Shown one piece after another: positions 53,200 through 62,199 of a stretch of 64,000 bases of DNA (the first letter of the stretch is position 1; every line of letters starts with the position of its first letter). The position numbers and the translations under genes are program-made. The notes under the pieces were generated by a model. The model saw only the letters and a program-made list of their open reading frames with translations. It ran no database searches and was not told the DNA's origin. Source of the stretch: Planomonospora sp. ID67723 (lineage in GTDB: Bacteria > Actinomycetota > Actinomycetes > Streptosporangiales > Streptosporangiaceae); the NCBI RefSeq assembly GCF_015711605.1, contig NZ_JABTEZ010000001.1, positions 834,001 through 898,000 on the forward strand, given 5' to 3'.

Positions 53200-54804
53200 A
53201 TGAGCAGGGTCCTGCGGGCGAGCGCGATCATGGCGGCGGGGACGCTGGTCTCCCGCGTCACGGGCTTCGCCAAGGCGGCGGTGCTCGTGGCCGCGCTCGG
53301 CAGCGCGCAGATGGGCGACGCCTACACCGTCGCCAACGCGATCCCGTTCATCCTGTTCGACTTCCTGCTCGGAGGGGTCCTGAGCAGCGTCGTGATCCCG
53401 ATGGTCGTCCGTCACCAGAAGCACGACCCCGACGGCGGCCGGGCCTACGAGCAGCGGCTGATGACGGTCGGGACGATCGCGCTGGCCCTGCTCACCGTGG
53501 CGGCCGTGCTGCTCGCCCGCCCTCTGATCGGCCTCTACACCGAGAACTGGGACAGCCGGCGGATCGAGGTCGCCGTCACGCTGGCCCAGTTCCTTCTTCC
53601 CCAGGTGGCCTTCGTCGGCGTCGGAGCGCTCGCCGGGGCGATCCTCAACACCCGTGACCGGTTCGCCGCCCCGATGTGGGCGCCGGTGCTGAACAACATC
53701 GTGATGATCGGCGTCCTGCTCCTCTACTACGTGACGGCCGGCGACTCGGCCGACGACGTCGAGACGGTGAGCGACTCCGACCTCGCCCTGCTCGGCCTCG
53801 GCACCACCGCCGGGATCGTGGTCCAGTGCCTGGTGCTGATGATCTCGCTGCACCGGGCCGGCTTCCGCTTCCGCCCCCGGTTCGACCTGCGCGAGGCGGG
53901 GCTGGGCGAGATGGCCAGGACCGGGTCCTGGACGCTCGTCTACGTGACCATCACCCAGCTCGGCTTCCTGGTCACCACCAACATCGCCTCCGCCGCGGGC
54001 GACCAGGTCGGCGGGGCGGGCAACACCGCCTACGCCCAGGCGTTCCAGCTCTTCCAGCTCCCCTACGGGATCATCGCGGTCTCGGTGATCACCGCGATGC
54101 TGCCCCGGATGAGCCGCTCGGTCACCGAGGGCGACCTCGGCTCGATCCGCGAGGAGTTCGCCTCGGGGGTCCGGCTGGTCTCGGCGCTGCTGGTGCCCGC
54201 CGGGCTGCTGCTGATGGTGCTGGGCCCCGCCGTCACCGTGCTGATCTACTCCTGGGGCAACAACACGCTGGACAACGCCGTCTACATCGGCAACGTGCTC
54301 CAGGTCTTCGGCCTGGCGCTGGTGCCGTTCTCGGTCTTCCAGCTCCTGCTGCGGGTCTTCTACGCCTTCGGGGACACCCGTACCCCGGTCTTCATCGGAG
54401 CGGGGAACACGGTGGTGAGCATCGTGCTCAGCCTGCTGTCGGCGGCCCTCCTGCCCGCGCGGTACGTGGTGATCGGCCTGGCCTTCGCGTTCACCGCCGC
54501 CTACGTCCTGGGCACCGTGGCCGCCTGGACGCTCGCCGCCCGCCGCGCGGGGGGGCTGAACGGGCGCGTGGTGGCCGCCGGGCTGTCCCGGATGTACCTC
54601 GCCTCGATCCCGGGCGCGGTCGCCGCGCTCGGCGTGCTCTGGCTCACCCGGGAGGTGGCGGATCTGACTCCGCTCAGCGCGGCTGCCATGCTGGCCGCCG
54701 GAGGCGGGCTGGGACTTGTGCTCTATCTCGTCGTAGGGCAGCGTATGCGCATCCCCGAGGTGAGTTCGGTCGTTGGAATGGTCGCAGGACGGGTACGCCG
54801 ATAA
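53200..54804 (+). CDS. murJ: Lipid II flippase MurJ
   Basis: The 534-residue MVF/MATE-like flippase moves lipid II across the membrane for peptidoglycan synthesis. It has about fourteen hydrophobic segments. It shows the MurJ opening RASAIMAAGTLVSRVTGFAKAAVLVAALG and the repeat-related segment QLFQLPYGIIAVSVITAMLPRMSRS. ATG at 53200 follows GGAGGAG. The pseudokinase gene, homologous to the domain fused to MurJ in mycobacteria, follows as a separate gene. Confidence 0.96.
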   Translation: MSRVLRASAIMAAGTLVSRVTGFAKAAVLVAALGSAQMGDAYTVANAIPFILFDFLLGGVLSSVVIPMVVRHQKHDPDGGRAYEQRLMTVGTIALALLTVAAVLLARPLIGLYTENWDSRRIEVAVTLAQFLLPQVAFVGVGALAGAILNTRDRFAAPMWAPVLNNIVMIGVLLLYYVTAGDSADDVETVSDSDLALLGLGTTAGIVVQCLVLMISLHRAGFRFRPRFDLREAGLGEMARTGSWTLVYVTITQLGFLVTTNIASAAGDQVGGAGNTAYAQAFQLFQLPYGIIAVSVITAMLPRMSRSVTEGDLGSIREEFASGVRLVSALLVPAGLLLMVLGPAVTVLIYSWGNNTLDNAVYIGNVLQVFGLALVPFSVFQLLLRVFYAFGDTRTPVFIGAGNTVVSIVLSLLSAALLPARYVVIGLAFAFTAAYVLGTVAAWTLAARRAGGLNGRVVAAGLSRMYLASIPGAVAALGVLWLTREVADLTPLSAAAMLAAGGGLGLVLYLVVGQRMRIPEVSSVVGMVAGRVRR

Positions 54805-54999
54805 CCCAGAGGTTTCACTCGCTCGTCCGGTAACGGGAACACGGGTGGAACCGCTGCGGCACTACCATGGTGCGACGCGCGTGGTGACATGCGGCTAGTG
54901 GAAGCAGGAGGGCGTGGGCGGATCCACCCGGCATCGTGTGAGGCGTCCTGACGTGCCCGCGGGGCGAGGAGCTGACGTGTTCCCAGTTTCGGAGGAGTC

Positions 55000-56517
55000 A
55001 TGAGCACCTCCGCGATCGAGCCCGGCACGAAGCTGGCCGAGCGCTTCCGGCTTGAGGACCGCGTCCACGAGTCCGACGGGGCCACGCTCTGGAAGGCCAT
55101 CGACGAGGTGCTCGCCCGGCCCGTCGCCGTCCACACCTTCGCCCCCGGCTTCCCCCGCGTGAACGAGGTCGTGACGGCCGCCCGCGCGGCCAGCCGCCTC
55201 ACCGACCCGCGGCTGACCCAGGTCTTCGACGCCACGGAGGACGACGGCCGCTCCTACGTGGTCAGCGAGTGGGTGAGCGGGGAGAGCCTGGCCGACCTGG
55301 TCCTCGGCGGGTCGCTGGAGCCCGAGCGGGCCGCCGCGCTGGTCGCCGAGGTCGCCGAGGCGCTGGCGCACGCGCACGAGTCCGGCATCCCCCATCTGTG
55401 CCTGACCCCGGAGCACCTGGTGTGGACCTCGGGCGGCACGGTCAAACTGCTCGGTCTGGGGATCGACGCCGTCCTGGCCGGGGTGGCCGACGACAACATG
55501 CGGGTCGACGACGCCGCCCGCGCCGACGCCGAAGGGCTCGGGCGCCTGCTGTACGCCGGGCTGACCGGCCACTGGCCGGGCGAGGAGATCGGCGGGCTGC
55601 CCGTCGCGCCCATGGACGACGGGCGTTTCTGCACACCGCGCCAGGTCACCGCCGGAGTCCCCAGCTATCTCGACACGATCACCTGCCGGGTGATCCTGCC
55701 GGAGAGCCGGCGCGGCCTGACCCCGCTGACGACTCCCGCGGAGGTGGCCGAGGCGCTGGAGTCGGTGCCCCGGCCCACTCCCATGTCCATGCCCGCGGTG
55801 GTCCCTCCCCCGATGGCGGCCTCCCGCTCCGAGGGACTGGAGACCGCGCCCCCGCCGCGTCCGACCTCGCCCACCTACGCATCCGTCCAGCAGCCCCGGC
55901 CGCTGCCCTCCGAGGGCGGCGGGATGCTCGGCAAGGTGATCATGGTCGCGGTCGTCCTGCTGGTGATGGCCGCCGTCGGCCTGGGGGCCTGGACGCTCGG
56001 CCGCAATCTCGGCAACGCCGGGATCCCGACCGCCGGGGCCACCGTCAAGCCCACGCCCACGACCTCCACCGCCACCCAGAAGGTGAAGTCCGTCTCGGCC
56101 TCGGGCTTCGACCCGCTGGGCGACAACGAGGAGCAGGGCAAGCGCGCGGCCGACTCGGTGGACGGCAAGCCCTCCACCGACTGGCACTCCGAGTCGTACG
56201 GCTCGGCGGACTTCGGCCGGTTGAAGACCGGGGTCGGCCTCCTGCTCGACCTGAAGGAGAGCGTGCCGGTCAAGGAGGTGGTGGCCGACTTCGGCGGCAC
56301 CTCCGGCGGCACGGTGGAACTGCGGGTGGGCGACTCCAAGGACCTGGACGACCTCGACGTGGTCGAGAAGACCTCCGATGTGGGCGGTAAGAAGACCTTC
56401 ACCGTGAAGTCCCCCAAGGAGGGGCGCTACGTCCTGATCTGGTTCACCGAGCTTCCCACCTACCAGGGAAAGTTCCGCGGCCAGGTGAACGAGGTGGAGG
56501 TGCTCGCGGCCAAGTGA
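55000..56517 (+). CDS. Membrane pseudokinase with discoidin-like domain
   Basis: The 505-residue protein has an STK-like domain at residues 10-255 that has lost its catalytic residues: the VAIK-like lysine is replaced in PVAVHTF (His45), the catalytic loop is IPHLCLTPEHL without Asp, and DFG is LGLGID. A Pro-rich linker follows, then a membrane helix (residues about 312-334), and an external discoidin-like domain with TDWHSESYGSADFG and VNEVEVLA. In mycobacteria the MurJ-attached pseudokinase recruits the FHA protein FhaA when phosphorylated; here a similar role is inferred. ATG at 55000 follows GGAGGAG. Confidence 0.88.
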   Translation: MSTSAIEPGTKLAERFRLEDRVHESDGATLWKAIDEVLARPVAVHTFAPGFPRVNEVVTAARAASRLTDPRLTQVFDATEDDGRSYVVSEWVSGESLADLVLGGSLEPERAAALVAEVAEALAHAHESGIPHLCLTPEHLVWTSGGTVKLLGLGIDAVLAGVADDNMRVDDAARADAEGLGRLLYAGLTGHWPGEEIGGLPVAPMDDGRFCTPRQVTAGVPSYLDTITCRVILPESRRGLTPLTTPAEVAEALESVPRPTPMSMPAVVPPPMAASRSEGLETAPPPRPTSPTYASVQQPRPLPSEGGGMLGKVIMVAVVLLVMAAVGLGAWTLGRNLGNAGIPTAGATVKPTPTTSTATQKVKSVSASGFDPLGDNEEQGKRAADSVDGKPSTDWHSESYGSADFGRLKTGVGLLLDLKESVPVKEVVADFGGTSGGTVELRVGDSKDLDDLDVVEKTSDVGGKKTFTVKSPKEGRYVLIWFTELPTYQGKFRGQVNEVEVLAAK

Positions 56518-56642
56518 CGGATGGTGCGATATCGGCGTGATTTGGTCTGGTTTACCCGACTCCTTGCCGATCATCGGAGATTTCGTGGCACCATCTATCA
56601 CGTAGTGGTGTTCTCCCCGGACGGCATAGCAGGACTCTCCTT

Positions 56643-57290
56643 GTGAATTCTCCACCTGAGACCCCGCCAGCGGCGGATCAGCAGGCAGCGCGGGCCGTCG
56701 TGTCCGACGCCGATCTGCTGACCCGGCACATCGCCGGGGATCCGCACGCCTTCAGTGAAATAGTCAAGCGTCACCGAGACCGCATGTGGGCGGTCGCCCT
56801 GCGCACGCTGGGCGATCCCGACGAGGCGGCGGACGCCGTACAGGACGCCTTCGTGTCCGCATATCGCAAGGCCGAGAGCTTCCGCGGCGAGGCCGCGGTC
56901 ACCACGTGGCTGCACCGCATCGTGGTCAACGCCTGCCTGGACCGCATGCGCAGGAAGTCGGCGCGCCCCGTCGCCGACGACGAGCTGATCGAGGCCGCCG
57001 AGCGCGACACTCCGGTGCCCGACCAGACGTCCGAGCGCGAGGTCTCCATGGAGGTCTCGTCCGCGCTCAAGCTGCTCCCCGCCGACCAGCGAGCCGCCCT
57101 GGTGCTCGTGGACATGATGGGTTACTCCGTCGAGGATGCGGCCCATGTCCTGCAGGTTCCCAGCGGAACCGTGAAGAGTCGTTGCGCGCGCGGCCGCGCC
57201 AAACTTGTCCCAATTCTTTCGCATCTGCGGAACCGATCCGACCTGTCTCGCGTCTCATCGGCGAAGGGAGCAGAACTTCGTGACGGGTGA
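56643..57290 (+). CDS. sigM: ECF sigma factor SigM-type
   Basis: The 215-residue ECF factor has region 2 (HAFSEIVKRHRDRMWAVALRTLGDPDEAADAVQDAFVSAYRKAESFRGEAAVTTWLHRIVVN) and region 4 (LLPADQRAALVLVDMMGYSVEDAAHVLQVPSGTVKSRCARGRAKL). It is followed, with an 11-bp overlap, by a zinc anti-sigma factor, then trxB and trxA, an arrangement matching SigM of mycobacteria and streptomycetes. It probably answers envelope or thiol stress. GTG start at 56643. Confidence 0.92.
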   Translation: MNSPPETPPAADQQAARAVVSDADLLTRHIAGDPHAFSEIVKRHRDRMWAVALRTLGDPDEAADAVQDAFVSAYRKAESFRGEAAVTTWLHRIVVNACLDRMRRKSARPVADDELIEAAERDTPVPDQTSEREVSMEVSSALKLLPADQRAALVLVDMMGYSVEDAAHVLQVPSGTVKSRCARGRAKLVPILSHLRNRSDLSRVSSAKGAELRDG

Positions 57291-58149
57291 TACGCACTAC
57301 GACCTGGAGGTCCTGGCCGAACTGGCCGAGGGTCTCCTCGACGCCGCCACGGCTCTGCAGGTTCGCGAACATCTCGCGATCTGCGATCCCTGTGGCGAGA
57401 GCCTTGCCGATCTCGCAGCGGTCCGTGAGGTGCTCTCGGCGACCCCCACTCCGGCGATGCCGATGGGAGTCGCGCTCCGCATCGACCGTGCACTGGCCGC
57501 CGAGGCCGAGAACTTCCGTGGAGGTGGAGTAGGCCTGGTGGAAGCACCGGCCTGGGACGACATCATGCGCGACGCGCCATGGGAGAAGGCTGAGCCCGCT
57601 GCTCTGCCCGAGCCGGAGCCGGTCACGCGACTGGGGGTCGTCGGCGACGACGGCACCGTGGTCCCGGTGACCCCGGCCAGGCGGCGCAGGGCCGCGGCCC
57701 GGCGCCGGTGGGCGCTGCCCGCCGCGGCGGCGGGAGTGGCGGCGGCGGTGATCGGCGCGACGGTGACGATGACCGGCATGCTCTCCGCCTCCGGGCCGAG
57801 CAAGAACCCGGTGATCGCTCTGCCCAGTCAGGCCAAGAGCCCGAAGTACCAGCTGACCACGAGCAACTGGAACTACACCGACCAGGAGCTGCGCGGCTCG
57901 ATGCTCGACTACATCGGCCCGATGGCCGCCACGGGCACCACGGAGACCTCCAAGATCGAGCAGTGTGTGCGCCGGCTCACCGCCCAGGTGGGGAGGGCTC
58001 CCTTCGCGGTCGACCAGGGCTTCTACAACGGCCAGGAGGCCAACGTCATGCTCTTCTGGCACAACCAGCCCAAGAACCAGGTGCTCGTGCACGTGGTGGG
58101 CCCGGAGTGCGACGAGGTGCGCAGGCCCGCCTTCGCCCGCTGGAAGTAG
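57280..58149 (+). CDS. Zinc anti-sigma factor, membrane-bound
   Basis: The 289-residue anti-sigma factor has an N-terminal ZAS motif with H31, C35 and C38 (REHLAICDPCGES). A cytoplasmic linker, one membrane helix (residues about 144-167: WALPAAAAGVAAAVIGATVTMTG) and an extracytoplasmic C-terminal domain with two cysteines (EQCVRRL and GPECDEV) follow. The GTG at 57280 overlaps the sigma-factor end. It holds SigM inactive at the membrane until a signal releases it. Confidence 0.9.
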   Translation: MTGDTHYDLEVLAELAEGLLDAATALQVREHLAICDPCGESLADLAAVREVLSATPTPAMPMGVALRIDRALAAEAENFRGGGVGLVEAPAWDDIMRDAPWEKAEPAALPEPEPVTRLGVVGDDGTVVPVTPARRRRAAARRRWALPAAAAGVAAAVIGATVTMTGMLSASGPSKNPVIALPSQAKSPKYQLTTSNWNYTDQELRGSMLDYIGPMAATGTTETSKIEQCVRRLTAQVGRAPFAVDQGFYNGQEANVMLFWHNQPKNQVLVHVVGPECDEVRRPAFARWK

Positions 58150-58203
58150 GAGTTCCCCGGGCCGCGCGATCGGGCGGCCCGCGCCTTGAAACCGGAGAAT
58201 CCA

Positions 58204-58241
58204 GGTGGGCCCGGCACGGATCCGTCCGTGCCGGGCCCACC
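58204..58241 (+). terminator. Strong terminator between the anti-sigma gene and trxB
   Basis: A perfect 17-bp stem (GGTGGGCCCGGCACGGA and its complement) with a 4-nt loop, followed by CGTTT, isolates trxB transcription. Confidence 0.75.
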
Positions 58242-58330
58242 GTTTCCTGGGGGAATCACCGGAGGGAATCACCGACGCCTAGGATCTGTTGACGCGACTG
58301 GCAACGACAGAGGGAAAGGCGCAACGCGTG

Positions 58331-59263
58331 ATGGACGTCCGGAATGTGATCATCATCGGATCGGGTCCCGCCGGTTACACGTCGGCTGTGTACTCCGCGC
58401 GTGCCGACCTCAACCCGCTGGTCTTCGAGGGGTCGGTCACGGCCGGCGGCGCGCTGATGAACACCACCGAGGTGGAGAACTTCCCCGGCTTCCCCGACGG
58501 CATCATGGGCCCCGACCTCATGGACGGGCTGCGCAAGCAGGCCGAGCGGTTCGGCGCCGAGCTGGTCGCGGACGACGTGGTCGAGGTCGACCTCAGCGCC
58601 ACCCCCAAGGTCGTCAAGACCGCCACCGGCACCTTCTACGCCAAGGCCGTCATCCTGGCCACCGGTTCCGGCTACCGGCAGCTGGGCGTGCCCAACGAGC
58701 AGCGCCTGTCCGGACGCGGCGTCTCCTGGTGCGCCACCTGTGACGGCTTCTTCTTCCGCGGCCAGGACATCGTGGTCGTCGGCGGCGGCGACACCGCCAT
58801 GGAGGAGGCCACCTTCCTGACCCGGTTCGCCAACTCGGTGACCGTCGTGCACCGCCGGGACGAGCTGCGCGCCAGCAAGATCATGCAGGACCGCGCGTTC
58901 GCCAACGAGAAGATCCGCTTCGTCTGGGACAGCGAGGTCGTCGACGTCCTGGGCGAGGAGAAGGTCGCCGGCGTACGGCTGCGCAACCTCAAGACGGGCG
59001 AGGAGAGCGAGCTGCCGGTCACCGGCCTGTTCATCGCGATCGGCCACGACCCGCGCACGGAGCTGGTCAAGGGCCAGGTCGAGCTGGACGAGGAGGGCTA
59101 CATCAAGGTGGACGCCCCCTCCACCCGCACCAACCTGGACGGCGTCTTCGCCGCCGGGGACGTGGTCGACCACACCTACCGCCAGGCGATCACCGCCGCG
59201 GGCACCGGCTGCGCCGCGTCGCTGGACGCCGAGCGCTGGCTGGCCGAGCACGCCGACGACTGA
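58331..59263 (+). CDS. trxB: Thioredoxin reductase
   Basis: The 310-residue flavoenzyme moves electrons from NADPH to thioredoxin. It has the FAD motif [18 protein letters not shown], the redox pair C134/C137 in [11 protein letters not shown], the NADPH motif [16 protein letters not shown], and [26 protein letters not shown]. Start ATG 58331 (a GTG is one codon earlier) after GGGAAAGG; a TAGGAT -10 box lies 45 bp upstream, with a 40-nt leader. trxA follows 72 bp later. Confidence 0.97.
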   Translation: MDVRNVIIIGSGPAGYTSAVYSARADLNPLVFEGSVTAGGALMNTTEVENFPGFPDGIMGPDLMDGLRKQAERFGAELVADDVVEVDLSATPKVVKTATGTFYAKAVILATGSGYRQLGVPNEQRLSGRGVSWCATCDGFFFRGQDIVVVGGGDTAMEEATFLTRFANSVTVVHRRDELRASKIMQDRAFANEKIRFVWDSEVVDVLGEEKVAGVRLRNLKTGEESELPVTGLFIAIGHDPRTELVKGQVELDEEGYIKVDAPSTRTNLDGVFAAGDVVDHTYRQAITAAGTGCAASLDAERWLAEHADD

Positions 59264-59268
59264 CCCCG

Positions 59269-59314
59269 CCCGACCTCACCGCACGACCTCACCCCCCGAC
59301 CTCACCGCACGACC
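59269..59314 (+). repeat. 26-bp-period duplication between trxB and trxA
   Basis: CCCGACCTCACCGCACGACC occurs at 59269-59288 and again at 59295-59314, exact copies, in the short gap between the genes. It probably arose by slippage. Confidence 0.6.
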
Positions 59315-59335
59315 GGGAAAGAAGGAGTAACCACC

Positions 59336-59659
59336 GTGGGCGCCATCAAGAACGTGACAGAGGCGAGTTTCGAGAGCGACGTGCTCAAGAGCGACAAGCC
59401 CGTGCTCGTCGACTTCTGGGCCGAGTGGTGCGGCCCGTGCCGCCAGGTCGCGCCGATCCTGGAGGAGATCGCCAGCGAGCAGGCCGAGAAGCTGGAGATC
59501 GTCAAGCTCAACGTCGACGAGAATCAGGCGATCGCCCAGAAGTACGGCGTACTCCAGATCCCGACCCTGAACGTCTATAAGAACGGAGAGGTTGTGAAGC
59601 AGATCATCGGCGCCAAGCCGAAGGCCATGCTGCTTCGCGAGCTCGAGGGCATCATCTAG
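59336..59659 (+). CDS. trxA: Thioredoxin
   Basis: The 107-residue thioredoxin reduces protein disulfides with electrons from TrxB. WCGPC (C32/C35) sits in VDFWAEWCGPCRQVAP. The cis-Pro in QIPTLNVYKNGEV is present. The GTG at 59336 follows AAGGAG. It completes the sigM-anti-sigma-trxB-trxA block. Confidence 0.98.
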   Translation: MGAIKNVTEASFESDVLKSDKPVLVDFWAEWCGPCRQVAPILEEIASEQAEKLEIVKLNVDENQAIAQKYGVLQIPTLNVYKNGEVVKQIIGAKPKAMLLRELEGII

Positions 59660-59762
59660 GGACCTCGTGAGGGGTCCCTGGGCGGGCCCCCTGCGGCCGG
59701 CCGCACCCCACGGCGGTTTCCGGCCGTACCACCCGCTTCCGAGCGGCACACCCACCCAGTGG

Positions 59763-59791
59763 AAGCCCCCTCGCCCCACGGCAGGGGGCTT
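59763..59791. terminator. Bidirectional terminator between trxA and the GNAT gene
   Basis: AAGCCCCCT and AGGGGGCTT pair around an 11-nt loop; the plus strand ends CTTTC. It lies between convergent genes. Confidence 0.65.
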
Positions 59792-59872
59792 TCGCGTGTT
59801 CCGGTGCCCTTCTTTCTGGGCCGCCTGCCGCCGCGGGAGGCACCGGACGCCCTGGGACGCCTCCAGGCGGTC

Positions 59873-60493
59873 TCAGACGGGGCGCAGCGCCCGTTCCGGG
59901 CTCATGGAGCCGAGCAGCCTCTCCAGCGCTACCTCGACGTCCTCACGCCACGAGACGGCGTTCTTCAGCTCCAGGCGGAGGCGCGGGAAGCGCAGATGCG
60001 GCCGGACCGTCTTGAAGCCCACGGAGAGGAGGTACTCGGCGGGCATCACGCACGCCCCCACCTGCTCCCACTTCAGGTCGCCGAACGCCTCGATCGCCCG
60101 CACTCCGCGCCGGGTGAGGTCCTTGGCCACGCCCTGGACCAGCATCCGGCCGAGCCCGCCGCCGGAGAACTCCGGGATGATGTGCGCGGTCATCAGCAGC
60201 ACGGCGTCGGCGCTCACCGGCGAGGTCGGGAAGGCCACCGAACGCGGCACGTAGAGCGGGGGGGCGTAGAGCACGAATCCGGCCGCCACGCCGTCCACGT
60301 ACGCGATCTTCCCGCAGCTCCCCCACTCCAGCAGGGTCGCCGAGATCCAGGCTTCCTTCTCCAGCTCCGGATCGCCCGCCTCGACCGCACGCTCCCCGCT
60401 CATCGGATCGAGCTCCCAGAAAATACACCGGCGGCAACGGCGCGGCAGGTCGTCAAGATTGTCGAGAGTGACGTTAACCAGACGACGCGACAC
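59873..60493 (-). CDS. GNAT-family N-acetyltransferase
   Basis: The 206-residue protein has a GNAT-like core: KIAYVDGVAAGFVLYAPP, then VLLMTAHIIPEFSGGGLGRMLVQGVAKDL (acetyl-CoA loop, GGGLGRML). An extra N-terminal part carries the cysteine motif RRCRRCIFWELD. The acceptor is unknown. It is conserved next to trxA in many actinomycetes. It is convergent with trxA; the next gene, the aminotransferase, runs away from it. Start GTG at 60493. Confidence 0.85.
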   Translation of the reverse strand: MSRRLVNVTLDNLDDLPRRCRRCIFWELDPMSGERAVEAGDPELEKEAWISATLLEWGSCGKIAYVDGVAAGFVLYAPPLYVPRSVAFPTSPVSADAVLLMTAHIIPEFSGGGLGRMLVQGVAKDLTRRGVRAIEAFGDLKWEQVGACVMPAEYLLSVGFKTVRPHLRFPRLRLELKNAVSWREDVEVALERLLGSMSPERALRPV

Positions 60494-60689
60494 CTATTTG
60501 GCCCCAATCCTGGCGAGACGAGTTCGAAATACGCGCGAAAACCGAGTCTCCACCTGGCATCGTAGCCCAGCGAGGGGCGCCGTTTCAGGGGTCTGCCGTC
60601 CCGCAGGCGGGCTCCCGAAGCCGCTGACGTACCCTTGTTCACCTAGATGGAGAGCACAGCGGTGCTCCATACCACCGAGGAGGTGGACC

Positions 60690-62015
60690 GTGTCCAACGA
60701 GTCGGACCACGGTCGGACCATCGCGGCCCACGGGTCGCGCATCGATGCCTACGTCGACCGGTACGCCGCACGAGCTGCCGGGATGGTCGCCTCCGAGGTC
60801 CGAGCTCTCTTCGCCGTCGCGTCGAGGCCCGAGGTGGTCTCGCTGGCAGGCGGCATGCCGTACGTCACCGCCCTCCCCCTCGACGTGGTGGGAGAGCTCG
60901 TCGCCGACCTGGTGGCCCGCCGCGGCCCGGTCGCGCTCCAGTACGGCTCCGGCCAGGGCGACCCGCACCTGCGCGAGCAGATCTGCGACGTCATGCGCAT
61001 GGAGGGCATCGAGGGCAACGCCGACGACGTCGTGGTGACGGTCGGTTCGCAGCAGGCCCTCGACCTGATCACCCGCATCTTCATCGACCCCGGCGACGTC
61101 GTCCTCGCCGAGGGCCCGTCCTACGTGGGCGCGCTCGGCACCTTCTCGGCCTACCAGGCCAAGGTCGTGCACGTCGCGATGGACGACGAGGGGATCATCC
61201 CCGAGTCCCTGGCGCAGACCATCTACGCCCTGCAGACCGCGGGCAACCGGATCAAGTTCCTCTACACGATCCCCACCTTCCAGAACCCCACCGGGGTCAC
61301 GCTGAACGCCGAGCGCAGGCAGCAGGTGCTGGAGATCTGCCAGCGCGCGGGCGTGCTGATCGTCGAGGACAACCCCTACGGCTTGCTCGGCTTCGACGGC
61401 GAGCCCATGCGGGCGCTGCGCGCCGACAACCCCGACGGGGTGGTCTATCTCGGCTCGTTCTCCAAGACCCTGGCCCCCGGCTTCCGGGTCGGCTGGGCTC
61501 TGGCCCCGCACGCCGTACGCGACAAGCTGGTGCTGGCGATGGAGTCGGCGGTCCTGTCGCACTCCTCCTTCACCCAGCTCGCCGTTGGCGAGTACCTGGC
61601 CACCCAGCCCTGGCGGGAGCAGATCAAGACCTTCCGCGAGCTCTACCGCGAGCGCCGGGACACCATGCTCTCCTCGCTGGAGGCGCTGATGCCCGCCGGC
61701 TGCACCTGGACGCACCCGCGCGGCGGGTTCTTCGTCTGGGCGACCCTCCCCGAGGGCCTGGACTCCAAGGCGCTCCTGCCCCGGGCCGTCGCCGAGCGGG
61801 TGGCGTTCGTCCCCGGCTCGGGGTTCTTCGCCGACGGCAGCGGCGCCCGCCACATGCGTCTGTCCTTCTGCTACCCGGAGCCCGACCGCATCCGTGAGGG
61901 GATCCGCCGCCTGGCCGGCGTCATCGAGCAGGAGCTGCAGTTGCGCGACACCTTCGGCACCGGCACCTACCCCGACCACATCGGGGTCGACACTCCGGGC
62001 CCCGACCTCGCCTGA
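60690..62015 (+). CDS. PLP-dependent class I/II aminotransferase
   Basis: The 441-residue enzyme has the PLP contexts LQYGSGQGDPHLREQI, SQQALDLITRIFIDPGDVVL, PTFQNPTGVTLN, VEDNPYGLL, and the lysine in LGSFSKTLAPGFRVGW. This is the 2-aminoadipate transaminase-like (LysN/MocR-catalytic) group; there is no HTH domain, so it is enzyme only. The substrate is unknown. The GTG at 60690 follows GAGGAGG. Confidence 0.92.
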   Translation: MSNESDHGRTIAAHGSRIDAYVDRYAARAAGMVASEVRALFAVASRPEVVSLAGGMPYVTALPLDVVGELVADLVARRGPVALQYGSGQGDPHLREQICDVMRMEGIEGNADDVVVTVGSQQALDLITRIFIDPGDVVLAEGPSYVGALGTFSAYQAKVVHVAMDDEGIIPESLAQTIYALQTAGNRIKFLYTIPTFQNPTGVTLNAERRQQVLEICQRAGVLIVEDNPYGLLGFDGEPMRALRADNPDGVVYLGSFSKTLAPGFRVGWALAPHAVRDKLVLAMESAVLSHSSFTQLAVGEYLATQPWREQIKTFRELYRERRDTMLSSLEALMPAGCTWTHPRGGFFVWATLPEGLDSKALLPRAVAERVAFVPGSGFFADGSGARHMRLSFCYPEPDRIREGIRRLAGVIEQELQLRDTFGTGTYPDHIGVDTPGPDLA

Positions 62016-62199
62016 GGCCCTCCGCCGCGCCGTACCGGAAACCCCGCACGGTTCCGGTACGGCACGGCGCCCCGTGAGCGTTCGTGGCCGCTCGCGGCGG
62101 AGTGCCGTACGGTGACTTCCGGCATCGCCATCGCGCGATCACCCCGGTCATCGGGAGAACGACTCGACAGGCCCGGCGCGGGCTCTAGGAGGTATTCGG

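Noticed and set aside
53167-53203. 12-codon ORF ending in ATGA at the murJ start
   Set aside because: GTG with no ribosome site or -10 box; likely chance in this GC-rich leader.
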